64,000 bases of DNA from positions 310,001-374,000 of the forward strand of contig CP115555.1 in NCBI GenBank assembly GCA_030168575.1, in the 5' to 3' direction. Positions 34,408-43,934 of the stretch are shown piece by piece. The position numbers and the translations under genes were made by a program. Source of the DNA: Methanomassiliicoccales archaeon LGM-RCC1 (GTDB lineage Archaea; Thermoplasmatota; Thermoplasmata; Methanomassiliicoccales; Methanomethylophilaceae). The notes under the pieces are model-generated. The model ran no database searches and was not told where the DNA came from. It saw only the letters and a list, made by a program, of their open reading frames with translations. Positions within the stretch are counted from its first letter, which is position 1. Each line of letters opens with the position of its first letter.

Positions 34408-34458
34408 AAGAGGGTGTTAAGACACCTTCTTTCACAAAGTCCTCTCCTGAATGAGAGG
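34408..34458 (+). promoter_or_regulatory. Two-hairpin 5' leader of the beta-CASP RNase mRNA
   Basis: Hairpin 1 pairs 34408-34417 with 34422-34431 (10 bp with one G-T pair, loop TAAG). Hairpin 2 pairs CCTCTC (34441-34446) with GAGAGG (34453-34458). The Shine-Dalgarno AAGGAG and the ATG at 34483 follow. Such a structured leader before an RNase gene suggests autoregulation by cleavage, as known for bacterial RNase E and III; this is inference. Confidence 0.5.
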
Positions 34459-34482
34459 CAATATACGAAAAGGAGCTAGCAC

Positions 34483-35721
34483 ATGAAAATGAAATGTAAA
34501 TTCCTGGGCGGTGCCGACATGGTCGGACGCATGGGGATGACTATGGAGGGGGGCGGCATGACCACTCTGATCGAGTACGGTCTCAGCCCTACAAAGCCTC
34601 CGGAGTATCCTCTCCCTGCGCCACGCATCGACTATGCGTTCCTTACGCACTCGCACCTGGATCACTGCGGAATGATCCCACAGATCTGCGGCAAGAACGA
34701 ATGCGATCTGTTCACCACGCCTCTCTCCGCGGAGATCTCGGAGCTGATGATGTACGACACCCTCAAGATCGCCAAGGCCGAGGATTATCCCCAGCCCTAC
34801 ACATCCGGCGATATCGAGAGAACCATGAAGGCAGTCGTGCCGATGACATACCAGGATCAGATTAGCATAAACCACGTCGACGTGACCATGCTGGATGCCG
34901 GACACATTCCCGGAGCGGCCATGTTCATGTTCGAGAAGGATTCGAGCGTCATTTACTCAGGCGACATTCACACCGAGACTCAGAGGCTCGTCGGAGGAGC
35001 AAGGCCCCACGACTGCAGCACCCTGTTCATCGAGGGAACCTACGGCGGACGCAACCACCCCGACAGGAAGACCACGGAGGAGCAGTTCCTCGCCAAGATC
35101 GATGAGGTTATCGACCGCGGCGGAAAGGTTCTCATCCCCTGTTTCGCAGTCGGAAGAACGCAGGAGATCATGCTCCTGCTGAGGAACCTCGGTTACGAGA
35201 TGTGGGTGGACGGAATGGGAAGATCGGTCACCCGTCTCTTCCTCGACTACCCCGAGTACATCAAGGACGTCAAGCACCTGAAAGCGGCCAAGAGGAAGTT
35301 CAACGAGGTCAGGAACTCCGGTTCGAGGGCATCGGCCATAAAGGGCGAGGTCATCGTCACCACCGGCGGAATGCTCGATGGAGGACCGGTCCTCGGATAC
35401 CTCAACGCCATCAAGGACGACCCCAAGAGCGCCATCCTCCTGGTAGGTTATCAGGCGGAGGACACCAACGGAAGGATGCTCCTCGAGGAGGGATGCGTGA
35501 AGATCGACGGCGAGATCGTCAAGATCTCATGCGAACTGCAGAAGTACGATTTCTCGGCTCACGCCGACCACAATCAGATCGTCAACTTCATCAGGGAGTG
35601 CGACCCCGACAACGTCATCATCATGCACTCCGAGTCCCGTGAGGCATTCCTGCCCGATCTCGAAGGGGACTACAAGGTCTTCCTTCCCAAGACCGGCGAA
35701 GAATTCGAGATCGATCTCTGA
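34483..35721 (+). CDS. Beta-CASP metallo-ribonuclease (aCPSF2-like)
   Basis: 412-aa metallo-beta-lactamase fold with beta-CASP domain. The zinc motif THSHLDHCG holds His56, His58, Asp60 and His61; DAGHIPGAAMFMF, YSGDIHTET and the C-terminal FSAHADHNQ are the other metal motifs, and PCFAVGRTQEIMLLL marks beta-CASP. There are no N-terminal KH domains, so it matches the shorter archaeal aCPSF2 class rather than the transcription-terminating aCPSF1. Expected to cut or degrade RNA. AAGGAG precedes the ATG by 7 bases. Confidence 0.9.
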   Translation: MKMKCKFLGGADMVGRMGMTMEGGGMTTLIEYGLSPTKPPEYPLPAPRIDYAFLTHSHLDHCGMIPQICGKNECDLFTTPLSAEISELMMYDTLKIAKAEDYPQPYTSGDIERTMKAVVPMTYQDQISINHVDVTMLDAGHIPGAAMFMFEKDSSVIYSGDIHTETQRLVGGARPHDCSTLFIEGTYGGRNHPDRKTTEEQFLAKIDEVIDRGGKVLIPCFAVGRTQEIMLLLRNLGYEMWVDGMGRSVTRLFLDYPEYIKDVKHLKAAKRKFNEVRNSGSRASAIKGEVIVTTGGMLDGGPVLGYLNAIKDDPKSAILLVGYQAEDTNGRMLLEEGCVKIDGEIVKISCELQKYDFSAHADHNQIVNFIRECDPDNVIIMHSESREAFLPDLEGDYKVFLPKTGEEFEIDL

Positions 35722-35729
35722 AACCTGGA

Positions 35730-35759
35730 CCGGGGCTCTGCCCCGGATTCCGCTTTTTT
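35730..35759 (+). terminator. Hairpin plus T-tract after the beta-CASP gene
   Basis: CCGGGGC (35730-35736) pairs with GCCCCGG (35740-35746), then TTTTTT at 35754-35759. The T-tract continues into TTATAC, which may also serve as the TATA element of the next gene. Confidence 0.6.
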
Positions 35760-35784
35760 ATACGACCTTATCGTTATCGCAACT

Positions 35785-35997
35785 ATGACCCTCAATCTGG
35801 ATGAGTACACATGCGAGTTCTGCGGCGGGCCCTGCAAGAATGTAGTCTATGCCGCATTCGTCTGTGACAACCCCGAGTGCATAGAGAAAGCAAGGGTTGC
35901 GCGCGGCGGTCCCGGCGGACACATGAAGAAAAAGGCGGAAGGCAAACCCATAATCCCCGAGGACCTTGAATCCGCGGTGGACCTTACCAAGAACTGA
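35785..35997 (+). CDS. Small zinc-binding protein, function unknown
   Basis: 70 aa. Cys10, Cys13, Cys17 and Cys27, Cys32 could form a zinc site (CEFCGGPCKN and CDNPEC). The C-terminus is Gly/Lys-rich then acidic. TTTTTATAC about 30 nt upstream suggests a leaderless mRNA. I do not recognise the family; it is called real because of its promoter, its Cys pattern and clean flanking terminators. Confidence 0.75.
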   Translation: MTLNLDEYTCEFCGGPCKNVVYAAFVCDNPECIEKARVARGGPGGHMKKKAEGKPIIPEDLESAVDLTKN

Positions 35998-36024
35998 TCC
36001 TTGGAAATTTTATCAAAATCATAG

Positions 36025-36057
36025 ATGGGCCGGTCTCCCGGCCCATAATTTGTTTTT
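36025..36057. terminator. Bidirectional terminator between convergent genes
   Basis: A perfect 9-bp stem (36025-36033 with 36038-36046, loop TCTC) is followed on the plus strand by a T-rich tract to 36057 and on the minus strand by ATTTT-type sequence. It separates the small zinc gene from purH. Confidence 0.6.
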
Positions 36058-37613
36058 CAGTGCCTGAAGACACGGCATCCGGTGAAGACCATCGCGATGT
36101 TGTGCTCGTTGGCGGCATCGATGACCTCCTGGTCCCTGATGCTTCCTCCGGGCTGGATGATGGCTGTCACACCGGCCTTGGCTGCCTCGTCGACTCCGTC
36201 CCTGAACGGGAAGAATGCATCCGAGGCCATGACGCAGCCCTCGGTGGGCTCGTTCGCCTTCATGGTGGCGATCTTTGCGGAATCCACACGGCTCATCTGA
36301 CCGGCTCCGATTCCGACTGCACGCTCGCCCCTGACGTAAACGACGGCGTTGGAGGTCACATGCTTCGCGAGCTTCCATGCGAACAGCAGCGAGTGGATCT
36401 CCTCCTCTGTGGGTGCGCGCTTGGTGATGACCTTCAGGTTCTTGGGGTCAACTACGACATCCTCGTCGGTCTGAACGAGCATTCCACCCTGGACCTTCTT
36501 CATCTTGTACTCCCTGACCCTCTCGGAAGGTCCGATTGGGCAGTTGGTCCTGAGCAGACGGATGTTCTTCTTGGCCTCCATGATCTCCACTGCGCCCTCT
36601 TCGAAGTCGGGACAGAGCACGGCCTCGACGAAGTACTTGGAGATCATCTCCGCGCACTCCTTCGTACAGGGCCTGTTGAGACAGATGACGCATCCGAACG
36701 CGGACAAGGGGTCGACGTTGTATGCTGTCTCGAATGCCTCGAATATGGTGTCTGCGGATGCGAGACCACAGGGGTTGGTGTGCTTCATAACGACTGCTGT
36801 CGGCCTCTCGAAGTCCATACAGATGTCCAATGCCTTGTCAAGATCGAGGATGTTGTTGTAGGACAGCTCCTTTCCCCAGAGACATTCCGCCTTGGCGACT
36901 GTGGGTCCGGGTGTGAACGGGTCCTTGTAGAATGCCGCGGACTGGTTGGGGTTCTCTCCGTACCTGAGGTCCTGGACCTTCTCCAGGGGTATGGGGAACG
37001 AGTCGGGGAACTTGCCGATGAACCTCTCCTTCATCTGGGAGGCGATCATGGCGTCGTAATTGGCTGTGGCGACGAATGCGTCTGCCATGAGCTTCTGGTG
37101 GAGCTCGAGACTGAGCTCTCCCTTTGTCTTCAGCTGCTCGAGGATCTCAGGATACTGCTTGGGGTCGGTGACGACGGCCACGGACTCGTAATTCTTGGCA
37201 GCCGCACGGATCATGCTGGGGCCACCGATGTCGATGTTCTCGACGATGTCCTCGAACTGTACGCCCTCTTTGAGGACCGTCTGCTTGAACGGATACAGGT
37301 TGATGACGACCATGTCGATGGGCTCGATTCCCTTGTTCTTGATGGCTGACATGTGGTCAGGAATGTCCCTGCGTGCGAGGATTCCCGCATGTACCTTGGG
37401 ATGGAGTGTCTTGACACGCCCGTCCAACATCTCGGGGAATCCCGTGACGTCCGATACCTCGGTAACCTTGATACCGTTCTCTTTCAGAAGCTTGTATGTT
37501 CCGCCTGTGGAAATGATGTCCACACCTGTGGCGGCGAGTTCCTTTGCAAAATCGACTATGCCGCTCTTGTCGGAAACGCTGATGACTGCTCTTTTTATCT
37601 TGGCCAGAAGCAC
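36057..37613 (-). CDS. purH: Bifunctional AICAR formyltransferase/IMP cyclohydrolase
   Basis: Last two steps of IMP synthesis using formyl-tetrahydrofolate. The 518-aa protein has the cyclohydrolase domain (VISVSDKSGIVDFA, STGGTYKLL, HPKVHAGILARR, INLYPF) then the transformylase domain with VMKHTNPCGLA (catalytic Lys-His), YVRGERAVGIGAGQMSRVDSAK and PGGSIRDQEVIDAAN. The start is uncertain: GTG 37613 has GAGG upstream and yields the usual N-terminus, while ATG 37637 would lie inside an inverted repeat and have only a short leader. Many archaea use PurP/PurO instead; PurP is also present at 48871. Confidence 0.93.
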   Translation of the reverse strand: MLLAKIKRAVISVSDKSGIVDFAKELAATGVDIISTGGTYKLLKENGIKVTEVSDVTGFPEMLDGRVKTLHPKVHAGILARRDIPDHMSAIKNKGIEPIDMVVINLYPFKQTVLKEGVQFEDIVENIDIGGPSMIRAAAKNYESVAVVTDPKQYPEILEQLKTKGELSLELHQKLMADAFVATANYDAMIASQMKERFIGKFPDSFPIPLEKVQDLRYGENPNQSAAFYKDPFTPGPTVAKAECLWGKELSYNNILDLDKALDICMDFERPTAVVMKHTNPCGLASADTIFEAFETAYNVDPLSAFGCVICLNRPCTKECAEMISKYFVEAVLCPDFEEGAVEIMEAKKNIRLLRTNCPIGPSERVREYKMKKVQGGMLVQTDEDVVVDPKNLKVITKRAPTEEEIHSLLFAWKLAKHVTSNAVVYVRGERAVGIGAGQMSRVDSAKIATMKANEPTEGCVMASDAFFPFRDGVDEAAKAGVTAIIQPGGSIRDQEVIDAANEHNIAMVFTGCRVFRH

Positions 37614-37631
37614 ACCCCCTCGTTCGAGGAA

Positions 37632-37650
37632 ATGCATACTCTGTATGCAT
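37632..37650. promoter_or_regulatory. Perfect inverted repeat over the purH transcription start
   Basis: ATGCATAC and GTATGCAT flank a 3-base TCT spacer (19 bp in all). A TTATAA box at 37671-37676 puts the purH transcription start near 37648, inside the repeat, the position expected for a repressor operator. Confidence 0.55.
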
Positions 37651-37860
37651 CTTAGAATGCAGGTTATCAGTTATAACCGTTGGCAAACGAGGTCCGAAGG
37701 GGATCGTTTACAAGGCCTCTGAGAGATAGGTTTTGGGTTTTTTTCAAGGCGAAAATCAAGGCATTTTAGAGAGGTGGAGAAAGGTGCTCGGGATGCCGCA
37801 ATACTAACACGCGAATGTGACGCATGATGTTAGTGGACACAATTTCTTAGAATTTAGGGG

Positions 37861-37988
37861 ATCCGGGCTCGGATTTCTCCGAACCCGGATAGATATTAGG
37901 GGAACCCAACCCACGGATCCCTCCGTGACTTAGGTAAATCGTTTATTAGGGTTAGACACACCTACTTTCGACATCTTAACCCAGTAGG
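37861..37988 (-). ncRNA. Candidate structured RNA (hairpins plus pseudoknot)
   Basis: Seen: an 11-bp stem with one mismatch (37861-37872 with 37879-37890); a 6-bp stem (37912-37917 with 37922-37927); and an interleaved pair, GGGTTA 37949-37954 with TAACCC 37977-37982 and CCTACT 37961-37966 with AGTAGG 37983-37988, which would form a pseudoknot. A minus-strand TATA at 38021-38028 predicts a start near 38000, so the minus strand is preferred. Identity unknown; ends are approximate. Confidence 0.35.
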
Positions 37989-38313
37989 CACATCCTTGAA
38001 AGGTCATTAGTTTTACGTTGTATTTAAACGTTAAGGTATTGAATTCAGTAAATGTACAAACTGACAAGCGCTTCTTTATCCGCATCCCATCCAGCTGCCA
38101 TCCACTCCCCGCATTGCGGGTCATACTTGCAAACGTGTAATATCCTCCTCCAATATAATAACAACACCTGAAAAGAGTTCAACAATGTATGAATCTGATC
38201 AATAGTTGGATGATATGACCTATTGATTGCTTTTAGGAGGCAGAATAACACAGTTGGCGATATCGACCTAACTCGATATGATTCGATAAAACAACGGAAT
38301 TATGAAAGAAGGG

Positions 38314-38331
38314 AGGTGCCCGAAGGCACCT
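38314..38331 (-). terminator. gdhA terminator hairpin
   Basis: AGGTGCC (38314-38320) pairs with GGCACCT (38325-38331), loop CGAA, followed on the minus strand by CCCTTCTTTC. It lies 12 bases after the gdhA stop. Confidence 0.6.
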
Positions 38332-38342
38332 TGAATGGTTTA

Positions 38343-39874
<1,532 letters not shown>

Positions 39875-39925
39875 GGGGCAGACCGTACATCGGAATCGGC
39901 GGGAATGCCGCCGGGAGATGACGGA

Positions 39926-40519
39926 ATGAGGAAGAAGGACCTAGAGATGACCCTGCAGAGGGTGAGGAACTTCGAGGATCCCGATCCGGCATTGGAACAG
40001 TACATGACCCCGGCCACAATAGCTTCGGACATCCTCTTCGACGCCTACAGCAAAGGAGACATCGAAGGCCTGAAGGTCGTGGATCTGGGATGCGGCACAG
40101 GGATGTTCTCCATAGGCTCATTCCTTCTTGGTGCTTCGCAGGTCATCGGCTTCGACATCTCTGAATCGGCCCTGAGGGTTGCTGAATCCAACAGGGAGGA
40201 TCTCGAAGTGGACGTCGAATTCCGCAAATCGGATATCCTGGATGTGGAGGAGGGAGCAGACACGGTGTTCATGAATCCCCCGTTCGGCTGCCAGAACAGG
40301 AACGCCGACAGAGCCTTCCTCGACAAGGCAATGGAGCTCTCGGAATGCGTCTACTCCATACACATGGCGGAGACCCTGGATTTCGTCAAAGGATACTGCG
40401 AGAAGAGGGGTCGCCATATTACTTATTATAAAATCTATAAGTACGAAATCCCTCATACATTTTCATTCCATAAGAAGACGAAGAAGACGGTTGACGTCGC
40501 GGTCGTCAACATTAGGTGA
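39926..40519 (+). CDS. METTL5-like RNA N6-adenine methyltransferase
   Basis: 197-aa class I methyltransferase. VVDLGCGTGMFSIGSFLLGA near residue 47 binds SAM, and MNPPFGCQN near 115 is the N6-adenine catalytic motif NPPF. The N-terminal LEQYMTPATIASDIL is characteristic of the METTL5 group, which methylates one adenine in small-subunit rRNA. It is 6 bases before csl4 and probably co-transcribed with it, an RNA-processing context. DNA methylation is unlikely since there is no target-recognition domain. Confidence 0.87.
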   Translation: MRKKDLEMTLQRVRNFEDPDPALEQYMTPATIASDILFDAYSKGDIEGLKVVDLGCGTGMFSIGSFLLGASQVIGFDISESALRVAESNREDLEVDVEFRKSDILDVEEGADTVFMNPPFGCQNRNADRAFLDKAMELSECVYSIHMAETLDFVKGYCEKRGRHITYYKIYKYEIPHTFSFHKKTKKTVDVAVVNIR

Positions 40520-40525
40520 TTTCAC

Positions 40526-41092
40526 ATGACAGATTCCAATCTAGTTTTCCCCGGACAGGAAGTTGCCTCAGAGGAGGAGTATCTGGCCGCAGAGGGAACA
40601 TTCGCAGAGGACGGCGTTATCTACGCCTCACAGATCGGGGAGCTCGAGTTCGATGACGACAACTGCGTCGTCAGGGTTGTCTCCCCCAACCCGCCCAACG
40701 TTCTTGCTGTCGGAGACATAGTCTACGGTATCGTGGGCGACATCAGGAACACGATGGCCACCGCCGACGTCTACGTCAAGGAAGGTGTCCAGAGGAGGCT
40801 CGGCGGAGACACTTATGCTACGATCCACGTGTCCAAGATCTCCCAGGGCTACACCGACGATGTGTCGAAGGAGCTCAGGAAGGGAGACTTCATCAGGGCC
40901 AGGGTCACAGCCATCAAACCCGCTCTCCAGCTTACCACCAAGGATGATCACCTTGGAGTGATCAGGGCTCAGTGCGGCAAGTGCAAGACCGAGATGGTCA
41001 GGAGCAAGAAGGGCGACGGACTTTTCTGCCCCGAGTGCAAGTACGCCATGCCCAGAAAACTAGCTGACGACTATGGCGACGTGGACCTCTGA
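40526..41092 (+). CDS. csl4: Exosome RNA-binding subunit Csl4
   Basis: 188-aa cap subunit of the archaeal RNA exosome. An N-terminal strand-rich domain (VFPGQEVASEEEYLAAEGTFAEDG), a central S1 domain (about 63-145, DIVYGIVGDIRNTMATADVYV), and a C-terminal zinc ribbon (CGKCKTEM, CPECKYAMPRK) are visible in order. It recruits RNA to the Rrp41-Rrp42 core. It shares one base with the next gene (TGATG). Confidence 0.94.
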   Translation: MTDSNLVFPGQEVASEEEYLAAEGTFAEDGVIYASQIGELEFDDDNCVVRVVSPNPPNVLAVGDIVYGIVGDIRNTMATADVYVKEGVQRRLGGDTYATIHVSKISQGYTDDVSKELRKGDFIRARVTAIKPALQLTTKDDHLGVIRAQCGKCKTEMVRSKKGDGLFCPECKYAMPRKLADDYGDVDL

Positions 41093-41718
41093 TGAAGCTA
41101 GTAGCACTGATGTCCAACGGGATCGATTCTCCCGTAGCATCCTACCTCATGAGCAAACGCGGTGCGGATGTCATTCTTCTCCACATGGACAACCGTCCGT
41201 ACACCGACGACCGCTCCATCGAGGTCGTCAAGGACATAGCCCAGCGTCTCAGGGAGGTCACCGGGAAAGAGTTTCCTCTGTACGTTGCTGAGCACGGAAG
41301 GAATCAGACGATCATCAACGAGAACTGCGATCCGCACTACCAGTGCGTACTGTGCAAACGTGTCATGCAGAGGACCGCCAGGGAACTAGCGAAGAAGCTC
41401 GGAGCATCAGGGATAATCATGGGAGACTCCCTGGGCCAGGTAGCTTCCCAGACCCTGAAGAACATCAGGTCGGAGAACACAGGGCTCGATTTCCCCGTAG
41501 CCAGGCCGCTCATCGGGCTTGACAAACTGGAGATAGAGGCGGTGGCCAAGCAGATAGGCACTTACGAGATCTCCATAAGACCGACCGACGGCTGCAAGAT
41601 AGTGCCCATCAGGCCTATAACCGAAGCTTCTCCGGACAAGGTGGCGTCCATGAGCGCCAAGATAGACATCGATTCCCTCGCGCACGAATGCGCTGAGAAG
41701 GCTGTCCTTGTTCAGTGA
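41092..41718 (+). CDS. ThiI-like PP-loop sulfurtransferase without THUMP domain
   Basis: 208 aa matching only the ATP-pyrophosphatase half of ThiI, the enzyme making 4-thiouridine at tRNA position 8. The PP-loop reads SNGIDSPVA with Asn for the usual Gly. CVLCKRVMQRTA (near 82), IIMGDSLGQVASQTLKN and PLIGLDKLEIE are typical ThiI motifs. The N-terminal ferredoxin-like and THUMP RNA-binding domains are missing, so it may need a partner or act on another substrate. Its last 7 bases overlap the convergent small gene. Confidence 0.85.
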   Translation: MKLVALMSNGIDSPVASYLMSKRGADVILLHMDNRPYTDDRSIEVVKDIAQRLREVTGKEFPLYVAEHGRNQTIINENCDPHYQCVLCKRVMQRTARELAKKLGASGIIMGDSLGQVASQTLKNIRSENTGLDFPVARPLIGLDKLEIEAVAKQIGTYEISIRPTDGCKIVPIRPITEASPDKVASMSAKIDIDSLAHECAEKAVLVQ

Positions 41719-41993
41719 TAATACTTGTTGTGGAACCTCTCCGGGAACGCTGGACAGGAATCGATCTCGTCATCATCGTACAGCATGTCCATTGTGACTC
41801 TGGAGATGTAACGTGCGACGTACATGGAGATGTAAAGCGTGTTGTCCCCGATCTTGATCTTGATGTCTGATTCCTTGGGGCCTTTTACCGAGGTAGGTAC
41901 AAGTGCAGGACCTAGGCATGCTGTGCAGACGCGGTAATCGCATCCTGCTTCCTTGATCATCTGCTCCACATCGGGTTCTACGGTTATCTCCAT
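41712..41993 (-). CDS. Small conserved-looking protein with CxxC, function unknown
   Basis: 93 aa, soluble. CDYRVCTAC near residues 18-26 gives a Cys group, followed by LGPALVPTSVKGPKESDIKIKIG and a beta-rich stretch ending in a helix (VARYISRVTMDMLY). I do not recognise the family. A GATTATTTA element about 30 nt upstream on the minus strand supports a separate promoter. It overlaps the ThiI-like stop by 7 bases. Confidence 0.7.
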   Translation of the reverse strand: MEITVEPDVEQMIKEAGCDYRVCTACLGPALVPTSVKGPKESDIKIKIGDNTLYISMYVARYISRVTMDMLYDDDEIDSCPAFPERFHNKYYH

Positions 41994-42050
41994 GCCCCGG
42001 GTTAAGATTGTTCAGTAAATAATCGTATTGGATGATCTGACCGTAGCCTG

Positions 42051-43934
42051 TCAGAGATCGTACTTCGAATAGCCGAAGAACTCCCTTATCTTCGACGGTA
42101 TGTCCTGACTTAGCTCCGCCTGGATGTCCTTGAGGCCTGCTATCCTACGGTCCAGGATGACTGCGACGCCCCTGTCCGTCTCCGATCTTATCAGCCTGCC
42201 AATGGACTGCCTCATCTTCCTGACGGTGGGGATCGTGTTGGTGTACCATAGGCCGTTGCCGAACCTGATGTCGTAATACCTGCGCATGGCACGCATCTTG
42301 GCAGTAGGCTTTGGATAGGGAATGCCTATCATGATCACCATCTCCAAGGCCTTGTCCGGGAAGTCCAGACCTTCGCTGATCCTCCCTCCGGTCACACAGA
42401 ACAGGACGCTTCCCTGAGACGTCTTGAAGTTCTCGAAGACGTTCATGAGCTCTGGTTGCGACATACCCCTCTGCTCATAGACCACATCCCTCCGGAGGTT
42501 CTGTACAAGACCGTCGTCCACCATCTTGTCCATGAACGAATAGGACGGGAAGAACACGGATGTGTTGACCCTGACAGCGTTGACGCATTCCACTATCATC
42601 TCCATGAGAGTGTTGTAGTTCTCCGGAATCTCCCTCTCCTCATACTTCATGGACACCTTGTCCGTGTACAGGGTGAGGAGGTTCTCCTTGGGGAATATAC
42701 CGTCCAGACAGAGCTTGTTTACCCTGTCCAGACCTAGTTCAGAGATGTATGCGTCCAGAGGCTGGAGCGTACCCGACATGTGTATGGACGAGAAGCAGTC
42801 TATCAATGGTCCGGCAGCGCCTGAGGGATCCATGCAGTATGCCTGGAAGAGCGGATTATCCCCTTCCTTGACGATCAGCCTCACATAGTTGTCCTCGTCC
42901 CCGTCAATCCAAGCGCGTATGAATCTGGACATCGAATGGATGTAGGAACGTGGAAGCTTCCTGCGCTCCTTCTTCTTCTCCATGATGCCGTCGCCGATCT
43001 CCTCCATGGCCTTGCACATGCGGGATATAGTGACCGAGCTGACTCCCAGACGGGACATGAGCTCGTCCTCCAGATAGTACGGCGGGAGCATCCCGTCATC
43101 ATCTATGAGATATTCCTTCTGTGCATGGGCCAGTATCTCCTTCAGCACCGCGACCAGATCAGTCACGGTGATGCCCTCCTGGAGCTCGAAGTCCCCATGG
43201 TCCTTCGCCTCCTTGGCGGCCAGATCCATGGCGTATTCAGAATATTCGAATGTCTGGACGTCCCTCAGGTAATCCGGAAGGTTATGGGCCTCGTCGACTA
43301 TCAGGACCATCTGCGACAGAGGGACACCTGCCCACTCCACGAAACGGTCCAGGATCATAGGCATGAAGATGAATGGGTACGGAACGGCTATCACATCGGC
43401 GTAAGGCAGGAGGAGCTTCATCAGCTCATAGGGGCAGACCTCGGCATCCTCGCACATCTGGGCAAATCTCTCCGGTTCAGGGTGCTCCCTCCTGATGACA
43501 TCCACCCATTGTTCAACATCGGTCACCTCGATGTTCGAGAAATACTTGCAGTGACAGATGCCGTTCTTCTTTTTCTTGTACTCCGAGCAGAGCTTGGAGA
43601 TCTCCTCGGCATTGCCTGAGGCCAAATCTGGATCGTCCCTCATCATCGGGCATGATGCTGCCGAACGGCCCTGCATCGCCACGCACATGATGTCCCCGCC
43701 TATGGCGGCGGATTCCCTGATGACCTGCTTCTGCTGGGATTTGGTCCTGGTCAGGTAGATGACCTTCATGCCGTGCTCCCTGGTGTAGCCCAGGACCCCG
43801 CACAGCGATGTGACCGTCTTTCCGGTTCCGGTCCCCGCCTCTATGACCGCACACCTGCGATCGCGTACCGTGCGGTCAATGAATTCGACTAGCTCCTTCT
43901 GACCGGCGCGGTACTCGTAGGGGAAGTAATCCAT
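42051..43934 (-). CDS. XPD/Rad3-family Fe-S DNA helicase
   Basis: 627-aa superfamily-2 5'-3' helicase. Walker A EAGTGTGKT (near residue 33), DEAH in VDEAHNLPDYL, and the C-terminal GRISEGLDFPDKALEMVI and QSIGRLIRSETDRG motifs are present. Between motifs Ia and II the Fe-S cysteines can be seen (AASCPM, LCSEY, ICHCKYF, EVCPYELM). Role in repair or replication. The start is ATG 43934, sharing one base with the upstream gene's stop; the GTG at 43937 is less likely because GAGG is 8 bases before the ATG. Confidence 0.92.
   Translation of the reverse strand: MDYFPYEYRAGQKELVEFIDRTVRDRRCAVIEAGTGTGKTVTSLCGVLGYTREHGMKVIYLTRTKSQQKQVIRESAAIGGDIMCVAMQGRSAASCPMMRDDPDLASGNAEEISKLCSEYKKKKNGICHCKYFSNIEVTDVEQWVDVIRREHPEPERFAQMCEDAEVCPYELMKLLLPYADVIAVPYPFIFMPMILDRFVEWAGVPLSQMVLIVDEAHNLPDYLRDVQTFEYSEYAMDLAAKEAKDHGDFELQEGITVTDLVAVLKEILAHAQKEYLIDDDGMLPPYYLEDELMSRLGVSSVTISRMCKAMEEIGDGIMEKKKERRKLPRSYIHSMSRFIRAWIDGDEDNYVRLIVKEGDNPLFQAYCMDPSGAAGPLIDCFSSIHMSGTLQPLDAYISELGLDRVNKLCLDGIFPKENLLTLYTDKVSMKYEEREIPENYNTLMEMIVECVNAVRVNTSVFFPSYSFMDKMVDDGLVQNLRRDVVYEQRGMSQPELMNVFENFKTSQGSVLFCVTGGRISEGLDFPDKALEMVIMIGIPYPKPTAKMRAMRRYYDIRFGNGLWYTNTIPTVRKMRQSIGRLIRSETDRGVAVILDRRIAGLKDIQAELSQDIPSKIREFFGYSKYDL

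Larger units (their letters stand above)
37651..38342. other. AT-rich intergenic gap without a convincing gene
   Basis: 692 bp between purH and gdhA, clearly more AT-rich than the coding regions. The short frames in it (such as 64-68 codon frames on the minus strand at 37930-38251) lack ribosome-binding sites, recognisable motifs or typical codon use. It holds a cluster of RNA-like secondary structures at 37861-37988, a small hairpin at 38108-38120, TATA-like TTTAAATA at 38021-38028 (minus strand), and the gdhA terminator. It could be a decayed gene, a non-coding RNA locus, or both. Confidence 0.6.

Noticed and set aside
36060-37349. 429-codon plus-strand frame opposite purH
   Set aside because: Asp/Gly/His/Val-rich composition typical of an antisense shadow; purH is certain.
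37930-38251. Two overlapping short minus-strand frames (64 and 68 codons) in the purH-gdhA gap
   Set aside because: No ribosome-binding sites or recognisable motifs and AT-rich atypical codons; the segment is better described as non-coding, possibly a gene relic.
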